This document shows positions 26,107 through 33,539 of a stretch of 64,000 bases of DNA, one piece after another. Positions within the stretch are counted from its first letter, which is position 1; every line of letters begins with the position of its first letter. A program made the translations under genes and the position numbers. The DNA is taken from NCBI GenBank assembly GCA_051251595.1, contig JBPOFA010000002.1, forward strand, positions 434,001 through 498,000, in the 5' to 3' direction. Source of the DNA: NORP110 sp051251595 (GTDB taxonomy: Bacteria > Pseudomonadota > Alphaproteobacteria > Rhodobacterales > Rhodobacteraceae). Below the pieces are notes generated by a model. The model was given only the letters and a program-made list of their open reading frames with translations. It was not told where the DNA came from and ran no database searches.

Positions 26107-26877
26107 ATGAAAAACACTTTCTGGTCTGCGTGTCTGATGTGTTGTCTGTCGGCTGCCCCTGCACTGGCCGAATGGAGCTTCAACGGCAATCCGTTGCCAA
26201 ATGCATTTGTTCAAACAAATAACATGACGTTGGAGTTGCAGTGCGACAGGATCAGGTTCGCCCCGGCCGGGTATGAGGATTCGCAGGATATTGTACGAAA
26301 GAACGGCCTTTCCTTTCGTTTTCTGATAAACGGATCGCAGGAAGTCGCTTCTTTTCAGATGGGACGCGAAAACTCGTTCGTCCAGATCGTCGACAACTAT
26401 CCTGTCGAGATCCAGTTCAGCGACGAGGCGGATTATGCTTTCGTCCTCGACCAGATTGCCGCAAACGCCACCCTGAACCTCGCGATGGTAGATCAAGACG
26501 TCAGCTACGGCATTTTTGATCTTAAGGGATCAGGTGCAGCTATCCAGTCGCTCCGGGCCGAATGTCGTGCATTGGACCAAACCTCCGTGCCGATGGAGGC
26601 ACCAGAAGGTGTGGTCTATTGCGGCGGCGGTGGGATCAAACGCCAAATCGAGTTCGTGATCCTCGATGACGCCAGCGATGAATGGGACGCGCGCGTCACC
26701 GTGAACGGCGAAACCCAGCGGGCGATGACCTCCTACAGCTATTTCGGCAACTCCGAACCGGTCAAGGACTTCGTGGTTGCCCTACTGGCGGAAGATCGGT
26801 CCGAATTTCTAATATTCCGGAACCAAAGGGAAAACTGGCTTGAATTCGGCGATTATAGGTACGACCAATGCAACTGA
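26107..26877 (+). CDS. secreted protein of unknown function (256 residues)
   Basis: The ATG at 26107 follows GGGAG and opens a Sec signal peptide (MKNTFWSACLMCCLSAAPAL, cleavage near ALA-EW); the longer frame overlaps DUF805 and is rejected. The mature protein looks beta-rich with LRAECRAL and YCGGGGIKRQIEF, and a final DQCN; the conserved cysteines suggest a disulfide. The first half (LELQCDRIRFAP, SFRFLINGSQEVASFQMG) resembles periplasmic invasion-associated or DUF-type proteins only in style, so no family is assigned. It overlaps the next gene by ten bases. Confidence 0.6.
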   Translation: MKNTFWSACLMCCLSAAPALAEWSFNGNPLPNAFVQTNNMTLELQCDRIRFAPAGYEDSQDIVRKNGLSFRFLINGSQEVASFQMGRENSFVQIVDNYPVEIQFSDEADYAFVLDQIAANATLNLAMVDQDVSYGIFDLKGSGAAIQSLRAECRALDQTSVPMEAPEGVVYCGGGGIKRQIEFVILDDASDEWDARVTVNGETQRAMTSYSYFGNSEPVKDFVVALLAEDRSEFLIFRNQRENWLEFGDYRYDQCN

Positions 26878-27398
26878 AAAAAGCATCGAACGTCGCATCC
26901 AGCCTTGTTTGGATTGTCAGGATGCTTTCCTGCGCGTTTCTCGCGACAACTTTAACATTGTCGCTGCCTGCCAGTGCTTCAGAGATATCTGCGCTCCCGG
27001 CGCAGCTTCAAGAAAAGGTCAGTCAGGCGCAACTGGCCTGCTCTGACTTTGAGAATGGTAATTTCGCATTGGAATGGGGCGCTGTTGCACGTGTGGATCT
27101 AGACGGGGATCTGAGATCTGATTGGGCACTGAACGAGGCGTCGTTTGCCTGCTCGTCCGCCGCTTCTCTCTATTGCGGAACTGGCGGATGCATGTCGCAT
27201 TTCCTTGTTGGTGATGTCATTGGCTCTCTGCTTAACCAAGGTTGGGATGTCGTGGACCTTGGTCCTAACCGTGTTCTTCTAGCGGATGTTCACGGATCGC
27301 AATGCGGCGGGATCAACCCAACCCCATGCGTTACTGCAAGCACCTGGGACGCAGAGGATGGCATCTGGCGCAGCACAGCCGCGGAATGGGAGAAGTAG
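26868..27398 (+). CDS. secreted protein of unknown function (176 residues)
   Basis: An exported protein; the hydrophobic segment (about residues 20-37) ends SASE, and about 17 residues precede it, so an internal start may also be used. The mature part contains RVDLDGDLRSDWALNEASFAC, the style of periplasmic proteins that read D-x-D-x-D calcium-loop like motifs, and paired cysteines (FACSSAASLYCGTGGC, QCGGINPTPC). The frame starts within the last ten bases of the preceding gene, implying coupled translation. I do not recognise the family. Confidence 0.6.
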   Translation: MQLKKASNVASSLVWIVRMLSCAFLATTLTLSLPASASEISALPAQLQEKVSQAQLACSDFENGNFALEWGAVARVDLDGDLRSDWALNEASFACSSAASLYCGTGGCMSHFLVGDVIGSLLNQGWDVVDLGPNRVLLADVHGSQCGGINPTPCVTASTWDAEDGIWRSTAAEWEK

Positions 27399-27399
27399 A

Positions 27400-27732
27400 A
27401 TGGCAACAACTATTCACTTGAAGCAGCTATTGGCATCCTTCGCCGTCTTTTCAGCGGCGCTTTTCCTAACTGGATGTATTGAGACGCCGGTTGAGGTTGC
27501 GGTCAGCGAACCGGACCCCGATCTCGTCTTTGTTCGCGGCTACCGGAGCCCGTCAGATGAATGCCAAATTGTCGGCGAAAGCGCATTCACCGTCGACTTT
27601 CTTGATGATGCCGCCGATCTTGTTGCATGTCCGACGGGCAGCTCCGCAATGCAAACCCTTATGGCTGAGATGGGGGCACAGATTATCACCCAGACGAACA
27701 GCTTCTCGTTTTTCAGCTTGCCCTACCGCTGA
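27400..27732 (+). CDS. small lipoprotein of unknown function (110 residues)
   Basis: The ATG at 27400 starts one base after the previous stop. The N-terminus MATTIHLKQLLASFAVFSAA continues to a lipobox LTGC (cysteine about residue 26), so the product is a lipoprotein anchored in the inner or outer membrane. The mature part has two more cysteines (DECQIVG, LVACPTG). The longer upstream frame is rejected because it would run antiparallel to the previous gene. Last gene of the run of exported proteins; function unknown. Confidence 0.6.
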   Translation: MATTIHLKQLLASFAVFSAALFLTGCIETPVEVAVSEPDPDLVFVRGYRSPSDECQIVGESAFTVDFLDDAADLVACPTGSSAMQTLMAEMGAQIITQTNSFSFFSLPYR

Positions 27733-27818
27733 ACCGAAAACTCTCGCTAAGCAAAACTGCCGCTCTGTCTCAAAGCCCATGACGGGATACACGAAGCTAC
27801 GAACCCAACCTGCCCGCC

Positions 27819-28636
27819 GGTGCTGCCAGACTAATTCGAACCAGTCTCCGCAAGGACAGTGAAGCTGCCCCTTATGACGCGCAGAGGCCACGCCACTCGG
27901 CAAGAGCGGCGGTTCGGTTGGTCTTGAAATTGGCACGTGAGTAAAGGTGACGTTCCTGGTTGAAATGGTTGTGGACGGAGGCGTGAACGGCGACGAATTT
28001 CTGCAACGTTCGCGTTCGTCGGAAGCGCAGCATAGCCCGTTCACGCCTTCGAAACGGCAAGTGTGAATTCTCGGCACGATTGTTCAGCCAGCGACCTGTT
28101 TCTTGTCTGTCTGCATTGCCGATGACCTTCATGGCAGCGCCGTTAGACCGCAGAAGATCGGTCACGATGACATGTGGCGGGCCAAAGCGCTTCATGGTTT
28201 TTCTGAGAAATTTCAATGCCGCTTTATGGTTACGGCGCTTGGTAACATAGCTTTCAAGCACCTCACCTTCGTGATCTACGGCCCGCCAGAGATAGTGCGT
28301 CTCGCCATTCACTTTCACAAACACCTCATCCAGGTGCCATTGCCAATTCGAATGAGCCCGCAACCGCTGGACGCGCCGTTTACGAATTTCAGCGGCGAAC
28401 ATCGGTCCAAAACGATTCCACCAAAACCGAACCGTCTCGTGGCTGATATCGATGCCACGCTCGTGCAAAAGATCCTCCACATTTCGGAGCGAAAGTGGAT
28501 ACCGCACATACATCATAACCGCCAAGCGGATGATTTCTGGGCTAGTCTTGAAGTACTTGAATGGATCGCGTTTTTTCATCCCAAAACGCTACGAAACCGG
28601 CCTGCCCTGTTCAAGTCAGTTTCCTCTGACACTGCC
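27819..28636 (-). mobile_element. complete-looking IS6-family insertion sequence
   Basis: An 818-base element bounded by GGTGCTGCCAGA (27819-27830) and, on the other strand, GGCAGTGTCAGA (ending at 28636), imperfect inverted repeats sharing eight of twelve bases and the GG start of IS6 elements. It contains one full transposase. The flanking 8-mers (TGCCCGCC and AACATTTG) differ, so there is no target duplication, meaning the element moved by cointegrate/deletion or one side was rearranged. The right side lies inside an IS3-type orfA. Confidence 0.8.
27872..28579 (-). CDS. IS6-family transposase
   Basis: A 235-residue DDE transposase of the IS6/IS26 family. The catalytic triad is visible as HLDEVFVKV (aspartate 84), VTDLLRSNGAA (aspartate 141) and NRAENSH (glutamate 170), followed by PFRRRERAMLRFRRTRTLQK. 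The N-terminal helix-turn-helix is YPLSLRNVEDLLHERGIDIS. Length and motifs are complete, so the enzyme is probably active, able to mobilise DNA by replicative cointegrate formation. The broken copy at 18.5-19.3 kb is its close relative. Confidence 0.92.
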   Translation of the reverse strand: MKKRDPFKYFKTSPEIIRLAVMMYVRYPLSLRNVEDLLHERGIDISHETVRFWWNRFGPMFAAEIRKRRVQRLRAHSNWQWHLDEVFVKVNGETHYLWRAVDHEGEVLESYVTKRRNHKAALKFLRKTMKRFGPPHVIVTDLLRSNGAAMKVIGNADRQETGRWLNNRAENSHLPFRRRERAMLRFRRTRTLQKFVAVHASVHNHFNQERHLYSRANFKTNRTAALAEWRGLCAS

Positions 28637-28920
28637 AACATTTGCTCTGCCAGCAGCTTCTTCAGCTTGCCGTTCTCGTCCTCCAATGCGCGCAAACGCT
28701 TCGCATCAGATGGCTCCATGCCACCGTACTTCGATTTGTATTTGTAGAACGTCGCTGAGCTGATGCCGTGCCGCCGACACACATCAGCAGTCTTCTCACC
28801 GGCTTCCTGTTCCTTGATCATTGCAATGATCTGTTCGTCCGTGAATCGTGCCTTCATTTGTCCGTCCTTTTGTTAGGCGGACTCTACACAAATTTGGAGG
28901 AGTTTTTGGGGCACAGGTCA
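28637..28920 (-). pseudogene. IS3-family left end with truncated orfA
   Basis: The terminal repeat TGACCTGTGCCCCAAAAACT (minus strand, from 28920) is typical of an IS3-family end, and the ATG at 28857 opens orfA: MKARFTDEQIIAMIKEQEAG, DVCRRHGISSATFYKYKSKY and ALEDENGKLKKLLAEQMLA, a helix-turn-helix with leucine zipper. The frame is then cut by the IS6-type insertion at 28636 and runs into its end. orfB is not present here. The outer end is inserted in the sacsin-like gene and supplies its stop codon. Confidence 0.85.
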
Positions 28921-29952
28921 CCCATCATCGCCCATGAAGAGCTTGTATTGCTTGAGCAGAGATATAGCGGACGGGTCATCCTTCGCGAGCTTCATGAATC
29001 GCCGAAGATGAGTGACGTAATTTTTCTCTTGCAGTGGTCGATCGGCAGTCACATATCCTTTGTCCAACAAAACTTCGACCAACTCGCGTTCACCAATCTC
29101 GCGAACACCAATCTCATCCAGAAATTTTCGCGCATTCTTCTTTCGGGCTTTGCTATTCCCTATTTCGAATATGACGGGGTCAACACACGGCACTATGTCC
29201 GTGAATCGATTATGCTCGTCTGGAAAATAGCACTTCTGTGCTGAAGTGAACGATCCATCGCTTAGCCTCACTATGCGAGCTGTGGAGAGCTGATAGATTT
29301 CGTCTTCAATCTCTTTTTCATCGATGAGCTTAGAATACAATTCCTGAAGCCACTCGGGTGACTTCGCGGAGAGCCAATTCATGAAATCTTCATCCGGCTC
29401 GTCGTGGTCCTCTTCCGCCAGACCTGCAACTGTTTCGAGGAAGTCGTTGAAGTCCCATTCCCGAAGAGAAAGCCCAGACATAAAACGATGAATTCTGCTT
29501 CCTTCCTTGTCGGTGTTTGCGGCCCAACATGGAACAACACCGCGACCGTTAATCAGAAGTTCAATATCTTCGTCGGATACGAGCTTCTTCAACGCATCCT
29601 TGGCCTGATAGAGATGTTTTGCCGGAGCATGGGCCTTCGCAAATGTTGGAGTAAGTGGCTGTTCGTCGAACGCGTCTACTATCGATGTTCGAATTTGGTC
29701 GAACCGTTTGTCATCCTCAGAGTTTCCAAGCTCATCCTTTGCATTCGGTAGGACTGCAAGAAACTCGCGTGTAAGAAAACCTATTTCCTTAAGGCTATGC
29801 AAGGCTTCCACGGACAGCGTCGCCAATTGCTCAAAAAAGGCATCATTCGCTGGAATATCTTTGATGCTGGCACGATCAGGCGTTGGTATCCCCGGTACCC
29901 GAGCGAAGTGAGAAAAGGTTGGCGGTTGACGGCGAAAGCAGGTGCAGCGCCG
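28918..29952 (-). pseudogene. internal fragment of a large sacsin-like (Hsp90-like ATPase) protein gene
   Basis: An open frame of about 345 codons with no ATG or ribosome site at its upstream end (the annotated TTG at 29826 is arbitrary; the frame is open to 29952). The product (TPDRASIKDIPA, ALHSLKEIGFLTREFLAVLP, RIVRLSDGSFTSAQKCYFPD, KFLDEIGVREIGERELVE) resembles the middle part of large bacterial proteins with an N-terminal sacsin/Hsp90-like ATPase domain, which are often found in accessory and defence regions. The C-terminus is cut by the IS3 end at 28920 and the N-terminus is lost. Family assignment is from memory of that protein style. Confidence 0.55.
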
Positions 29953-30049
29953 TCAATCGCGCCCGAAACTCATCAATAGAGATCGAGGGTCGATTGGAGA
30001 CTTCAGCGGCGACCCCCTGCAATTGACTTTCGTAATAAGTCGCCTTCGC

Positions 30050-30231
30050 CCCATCCTGAAAGACGCAGTATCCGCGCGTTGCAATCCGCGACAGGCTGGC
30101 AACCCCATTCCGTTCGGGCAGCCCTGAGCGGGCTCCGGAAGGCCGGATACACCATCGACCGCAGTGATCCCGAGATCGCGGGCAGAACATCCGTCTATCG
30201 GATCACCAGCGCGCCGGTGGCTCGGCAATGA
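30050..30231 (+). pseudogene. DUF3489 protein C-terminal fragment
   Basis: The reading frame ending at 30231 gives SIRALQSATGWQPHSVRAAL followed by SGLRKAGYTIDR and SVYRITSAP, the conserved C-terminal part of DUF3489, a small putative DNA-binding domain that usually precedes DUF2924 and a large serine recombinase in alphaproteobacterial mobile elements. The N-terminus is missing; sequence upstream belongs to the unrelated sacsin-like remnant. The stop overlaps the DUF2924 start by four bases (ATGA), as in intact clusters. Confidence 0.65.
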
Positions 30232-30626
30232 CGCCGTCAGTGGCCGATATCGAAGCGATGGATAGGGCAGCACTGATAGACGCCTGGGCACGGATGTTTG
30301 CCACCCCGGTCCCCAAAGGGATCAGTGCGCCCTTCCTGCGCCGGTTCCTGGCCTTTGAGGTTCAGGCCAGGGCACAGGGCGGCCTGCCGAAGGGCTTCAT
30401 GGCGAAGCTGGATCGGGCGTCGAACGGCAAGCCCGTGACCAAAACCCCTACCCTTAAACCCGGAGGCCGTATCTTGCGGGAATGGAACGGCGTGACCCAT
30501 GTGGTTGATGTGCTCGAAGATGGCTTTCGCTGGAACGGACAGCGCCATTCATCTCTGTCTGCCATTGCCCGCGCCATCACTGGTGCCAGATGGTCGGGCC
30601 CGCGATTTTTTGGGGTGCGGAGCTAA
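30228..30626 (+). CDS. DUF2924 family protein
   Basis: A 132-residue protein of the DUF2924 family, typical companion of serine recombinases in prophage-like or integrative elements. Visible features are AALIDAWARMFATPVPKGIS, FLRRFLAFEVQARAQGG, then TLKPGGRILREWNGVTHVVD, GFRWNGQRHSSLSAIARAIT and TGARWSGPRFFG. It is likely a DNA-binding accessory factor; function unproven. It overlaps the DUF3489 fragment at its start and the recombinase at its end (TAATG), keeping the operon order even though the neighbours are broken. Confidence 0.85.
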   Translation: MTPSVADIEAMDRAALIDAWARMFATPVPKGISAPFLRRFLAFEVQARAQGGLPKGFMAKLDRASNGKPVTKTPTLKPGGRILREWNGVTHVVDVLEDGFRWNGQRHSSLSAIARAITGARWSGPRFFGVRS

Positions 30627-31477
30627 TGGCAACAGTGACCAAGCCACGCATCCGTTGCGCCATCTATACCCGCAAATCGTCCGACGAAGGCCTTGATCAG
30701 GATTTCAACTCGCTTGATGCCCAGCACGAAGCTTGCGCGGCCTATACCGCCAGCCAGCGGCACGAGGGCTGGGTTGCAGACAAAGCGCGCTACGATGACG
30801 GCGGCATTTCCGGCGGGACACTGGAACGACCTGCCCTCAAACGGCTCATGGCCGATATAGACGCAGGGCGCATTCAGATGATTGTGGTCTACAAGATCGA
30901 TCGCCTAACGCGGTCGTTGGCCGACTTCGCCAAGTTGGTAGACCGCTTCGATGCCGCCGGATGTTCATTTGTCTCGGTCACCCAAGCCTTCAATACCGCG
31001 TCGTCGATGGGGCGCCTGACCCTAAATGTGCTTTTGTCCTTCGCCCAGTTTGAACGCGAAGTCACGGCAGAGCGCATCCGCGACAAGATTGCGGCATCCA
31101 AAAAGAAAGGACTCTGGATGGGCGGCGTGCCGTCGCTTGGTTATGACCCACATCCCGATCCCAAGGTCCGGGGGCTGGTTGTGAACGCCAAGGAAGCCGG
31201 GATTGTCGAGTCATTCAACGGCAGACTGAGGGACGAATGCTTGAATGAACACATCTTCGGCAACCTCGCTGAGGCGCGGAAGATCATCGAGAATTGGAGA
31301 ATCGACTACAACGCAGAACGACCACATACATCACTCGGCGGGCTGGCTCCGGCTGTCTATGCCAATCTCAACCGTGCCGCACGGCCTGCCTCGCTTGAGC
31401 TACGCAAGGGCTCCGCTCAGCAGGCCTTGACCGCAGCCATAACAACAGAAACAAACAGGAACGGATTCTACACCTGA
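30626..31477 (+). pseudogene. serine recombinase N-terminus fused in frame to IS3 transposase C-terminus
   Basis: The start at 30626 (TAATG overlap) gives RCAIYTRKSSDEGLDQDFNS, the catalytic serine region of large serine recombinases, followed by VVYKIDRLTRSLADFAKLVD and LLSFAQFEREVTAERIRDKI. At about residue 190 (near 31195) the protein switches to VESFNGRLRDECLNEHIFGN and ERPHTSLGGLAPAVYANLNR, the C-terminus of an IS3-family orfB. The recombinase has lost its roughly 300-residue DNA-binding C-terminus, so it is probably inactive. The join is in frame, giving a 283-residue chimera. Confidence 0.88.
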
Positions 31478-31503
31478 ACGGCCCGGATTAGGGGGCTGGG
31501 TCA
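31195..31503 (+). mobile_element. IS3-family right-end fragment
   Basis: Coding part of orfB (from VESFNGRLRD to the stop at 31477) plus the end GGGGGCTGGGTCA at 31491-31503, the terminal repeat of an IS3 element (TGACCC on the other strand). The left part of this IS is absent. Its end sequence differs from that of the IS3 fragment at 28.9 kb, so these are two different IS3 members. Confidence 0.75.
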
Positions 31504-31567
31504 ATGGGCTTAACGCTGCTTAGGATGAGTGGCATAGTGAGACTTGGTTGAGAAAGATGAAAAATAT

Positions 31568-32290
31568 ATGCTGAATAATATTGGGTTACCTGGCTTAATC
31601 CTTTTGTCACCAATGTTGATTGCAATGGTTATGGGGGTTTATTCCTTAGCAAAAGTTCCTAATTTTGATGATAATTATAATTATGCAGGGTTCTGGCTGC
31701 GTCTCGCAGCTGCTATAATAGACGGGATTTTAATGACGTTAATTACGTTAATTCCAGCCCTCGCTTTGGGTTATTGGGTTGGCGTTAATATGGCTGGCAC
31801 GTCAAGTGCTTATGAAATCGAAGCGACGGCAGAAGCGTTAGGCAACTTACTTGGGTTTGTAGTCGGTTGGCTCTATTACACGCTACTGGAAAGTTCTAAG
31901 TATCAAGCAACATTCGGAAAAAAATTACTTGGGCTTCGCGTTGTTGACTTGGATGGAAACCGCATAGGCTTTGGTAAAGCTAACGGTAGATATTTCGGAA
32001 AGTTATTATCTGTATTCACGCTTTTAATTGGGCATTTTATGATGGGTTGGACTAAGAGAAAACAGTCGTTGTACGACAAAATGGCTGGGTGTTTAGTCGT
32101 TCGAAATAGTTCTCCGTCACTTTCTGTAGTCGAAGCGAGCGCAGATAAAGGTATCCGAACACAGCCCACTTTTAATAGTAAGTCAGATTTATCAACTGAT
32201 ACGTTTCAAGCAGAAGCGCTTAGAAAGTATAAAGCTGGTGAAATCGATGAGGAAACTATGATGAAGTTAATGAAAACTGATAGCAGATAA
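31568..32290 (+). CDS. RDD family membrane protein with SHOCT-like tail
   Basis: A 240-residue membrane protein. Residues about 35-165 form an RDD domain: YAGFWLRLAAAIIDGILM (arginine and aspartate of the RDD motif), KYQATFGKKLLGLRVVDLDG and KRKQSLYDKMAGCLVV. A long hydrophilic linker leads to a short C-terminal helix pair, AEALRKYKAGEIDEETMMK, like the SHOCT oligomerisation domain. The start at 31568 is used because the longer frame begins with a TTG; GAGAAAGA is the likely ribosome site. Base composition is clearly AT-richer than the neighbours (many AAT, TTA, TAT codons), suggesting recent transfer. Confidence 0.78.
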   Translation: MLNNIGLPGLILLSPMLIAMVMGVYSLAKVPNFDDNYNYAGFWLRLAAAIIDGILMTLITLIPALALGYWVGVNMAGTSSAYEIEATAEALGNLLGFVVGWLYYTLLESSKYQATFGKKLLGLRVVDLDGNRIGFGKANGRYFGKLLSVFTLLIGHFMMGWTKRKQSLYDKMAGCLVVRNSSPSLSVVEASADKGIRTQPTFNSKSDLSTDTFQAEALRKYKAGEIDEETMMKLMKTDSR

Positions 32291-32532
32291 TCAGCATAAA
32301 ATTAAACTGCCTTATAGTGGTGTGATATAATTGAATAATTAAATATACCGAATAGCCAAGCGCTAATTACGGAAAAATTATGTCAAAAGGCCGCCGATTT
32401 CGGTGGCCTTTTTTCGTGTTTGCCGCGTGCTCGTCCTTTTCCGGGCAAGATTGCCGCGTAAAACCATCTCGAATCTGCTGCGGATTTGGGAATGAAAACG
32501 GACACACACGAAACACCAAACAAAAGCGACGG
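32291..32532. other. AT-rich intergenic region between RDD gene and direct repeat
   Basis: No gene found. It contains the terminator of the RDD gene (annotated separately) and then ordinary GC sequence leading to the right 88-bp repeat. The composition change around 32420 marks where the transferred AT-rich DNA ends. Confidence 0.4.
32385..32414 (+). terminator. rho-independent terminator after RDD gene
   Basis: AAAGGCCGCC (32386-32395) pairs with GGTGGCCTTT (32402-32411) around GATTTC, with one G-T pair, flanked by A on the left and a T run on the right. Both strands could use it. Confidence 0.8.
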
Positions 32533-32620
32533 CTTGAGGGGCGCGAGGTTCAGAACAGGTCGGTGAAATAACACTGCACCGCTTGAGGTTTCATCTCATC
32601 TTTGCGAGGGGTCTGTGGCG
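32533..32620 (+). repeat. 88-bp direct repeat, right copy (abuts tRNA-Ser)
   Basis: Matches 14131-14218 at 81 of 88 positions in the same orientation. Its last five bases are the 3' end of the tRNA-Ser gene (last acceptor base, discriminator, CCA), and the rest is the sequence immediately downstream of the tRNA on the minus strand. Confidence 0.85.
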
Positions 32621-32705
32621 GAGAGACAGGGATTCGAACCCTGGAGACGGTCTCCCGCCTACACACTTTCCAGGCGTGCGCCTTCGACCACTCGGCCACC
32701 TCTCC
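32616..32705 (-). tRNA. tRNA-Ser (GGA anticodon), CCA encoded
   Basis: On the minus strand the gene starts GGAGAGGTGGCCGAGTGG (acceptor and D-arm of a serine tRNA), has the anticodon GGA in CCTGGAAAGTG, a long variable arm (GGCGGGAGACCGTC) and the T-arm AGGGTTCGAATCCCT, ending TCTCC-G-CCA. Total about 90 bases including the encoded CCA, right for a class II serine tRNA. It follows the alaX gene on the same strand and borders the accessory region. Confidence 0.95.
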
Positions 32706-32814
32706 GTGCCGGGGTCTTTAGCGCGTGGGGGGACCGACGTGCAAGGGGCAAACTGACATTCTGGGAATGAATTTCGGGTTTTAGGCGGTCTGGTTCGGTC
32801 TGGTTGGGGTGGTC

Positions 32815-33534
32815 TTATGTGTTGTGGTCGATCTGGATGTGGATTCGACGTATATTGCGCCCTAAATCGTCGATTGTTCCGACGGTCAGTTTCCCAATCT
32901 CACGTGTATGCGCCACATGAGTGCCCAGACAGGGTTGGCGATTGATTTCCTGATCCCCTGTGCCGATATGGATGAGACGTGTTTCCCCCTGCCCCAATGA
33001 CGGTTTTGGCGCCATCGGTACGGGTGTCTCCGCCTCTGTTTCCGAAACGGTGCCCCAACTCTGGGTGACCGGCAAATCCTGTGCGACATATTCGTTCAGG
33101 CTTTCATGCAGAATGACGCGGTCTATTGTGGATGTGGGCATCTTGAGATCCAGCCAGCCCTCACTTTGGCCAATGGCGCAGCCGATGACGGGGAATGGGA
33201 CCGAAACGGACAGAAGATGCAGCGCCGTGTGCAGCCGCATGTGGCGATATCTTCGGTCCCAATCAAGTGTTTGCAAAACGGGTGTTCCGACCGCTGGAAG
33301 ATTTCCGGCCGATCCCGGGATCAGGATAATGGCGTCATTTTCGCCCCGTATTGCCGTTGCGACGACCAAAGAACCATCGCCCCATGAAAGATCCCCGTTA
33401 TCGCCGGGTTGTCCGCCCCCCTGAGGGCAGAACAGTGTTTTGTCCAGGATCACGCCCCCCTCTGGCGTGTGGGCTGTGACCAGGCCATGCGCCTGCTTGC
33501 GATAGCTGTCGTGATGGAACAAAGGCTCTGTCAT
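32815..33534 (-). CDS. alanyl-tRNA editing protein (AlaX-like)
   Basis: A 239-residue free-standing editing domain related to the C-terminal half of alanyl-tRNA synthetase; it would deacylate Ser-tRNA(Ala) or Gly-tRNA(Ala) in the cytoplasm. The second/third tRNA synthetase additional domain is visible: FCPQGGGQPGDNGDL (residues 36-50), the zinc motif HTALHLL (histidines 102 and 106), and CLGTHV (cysteine 202, histidine 206). It starts five bases after the mechanosensitive channel gene, so it is the last protein gene of the cfa-trgA-trgB-cysK-channel run, ahead of tRNA-Ser. Confidence 0.88.
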   Translation of the reverse strand: MTEPLFHHDSYRKQAHGLVTAHTPEGGVILDKTLFCPQGGGQPGDNGDLSWGDGSLVVATAIRGENDAIILIPGSAGNLPAVGTPVLQTLDWDRRYRHMRLHTALHLLSVSVPFPVIGCAIGQSEGWLDLKMPTSTIDRVILHESLNEYVAQDLPVTQSWGTVSETEAETPVPMAPKPSLGQGETRLIHIGTGDQEINRQPCLGTHVAHTREIGKLTVGTIDDLGRNIRRIHIQIDHNT

Positions 33535-33539
33535 GGGGG

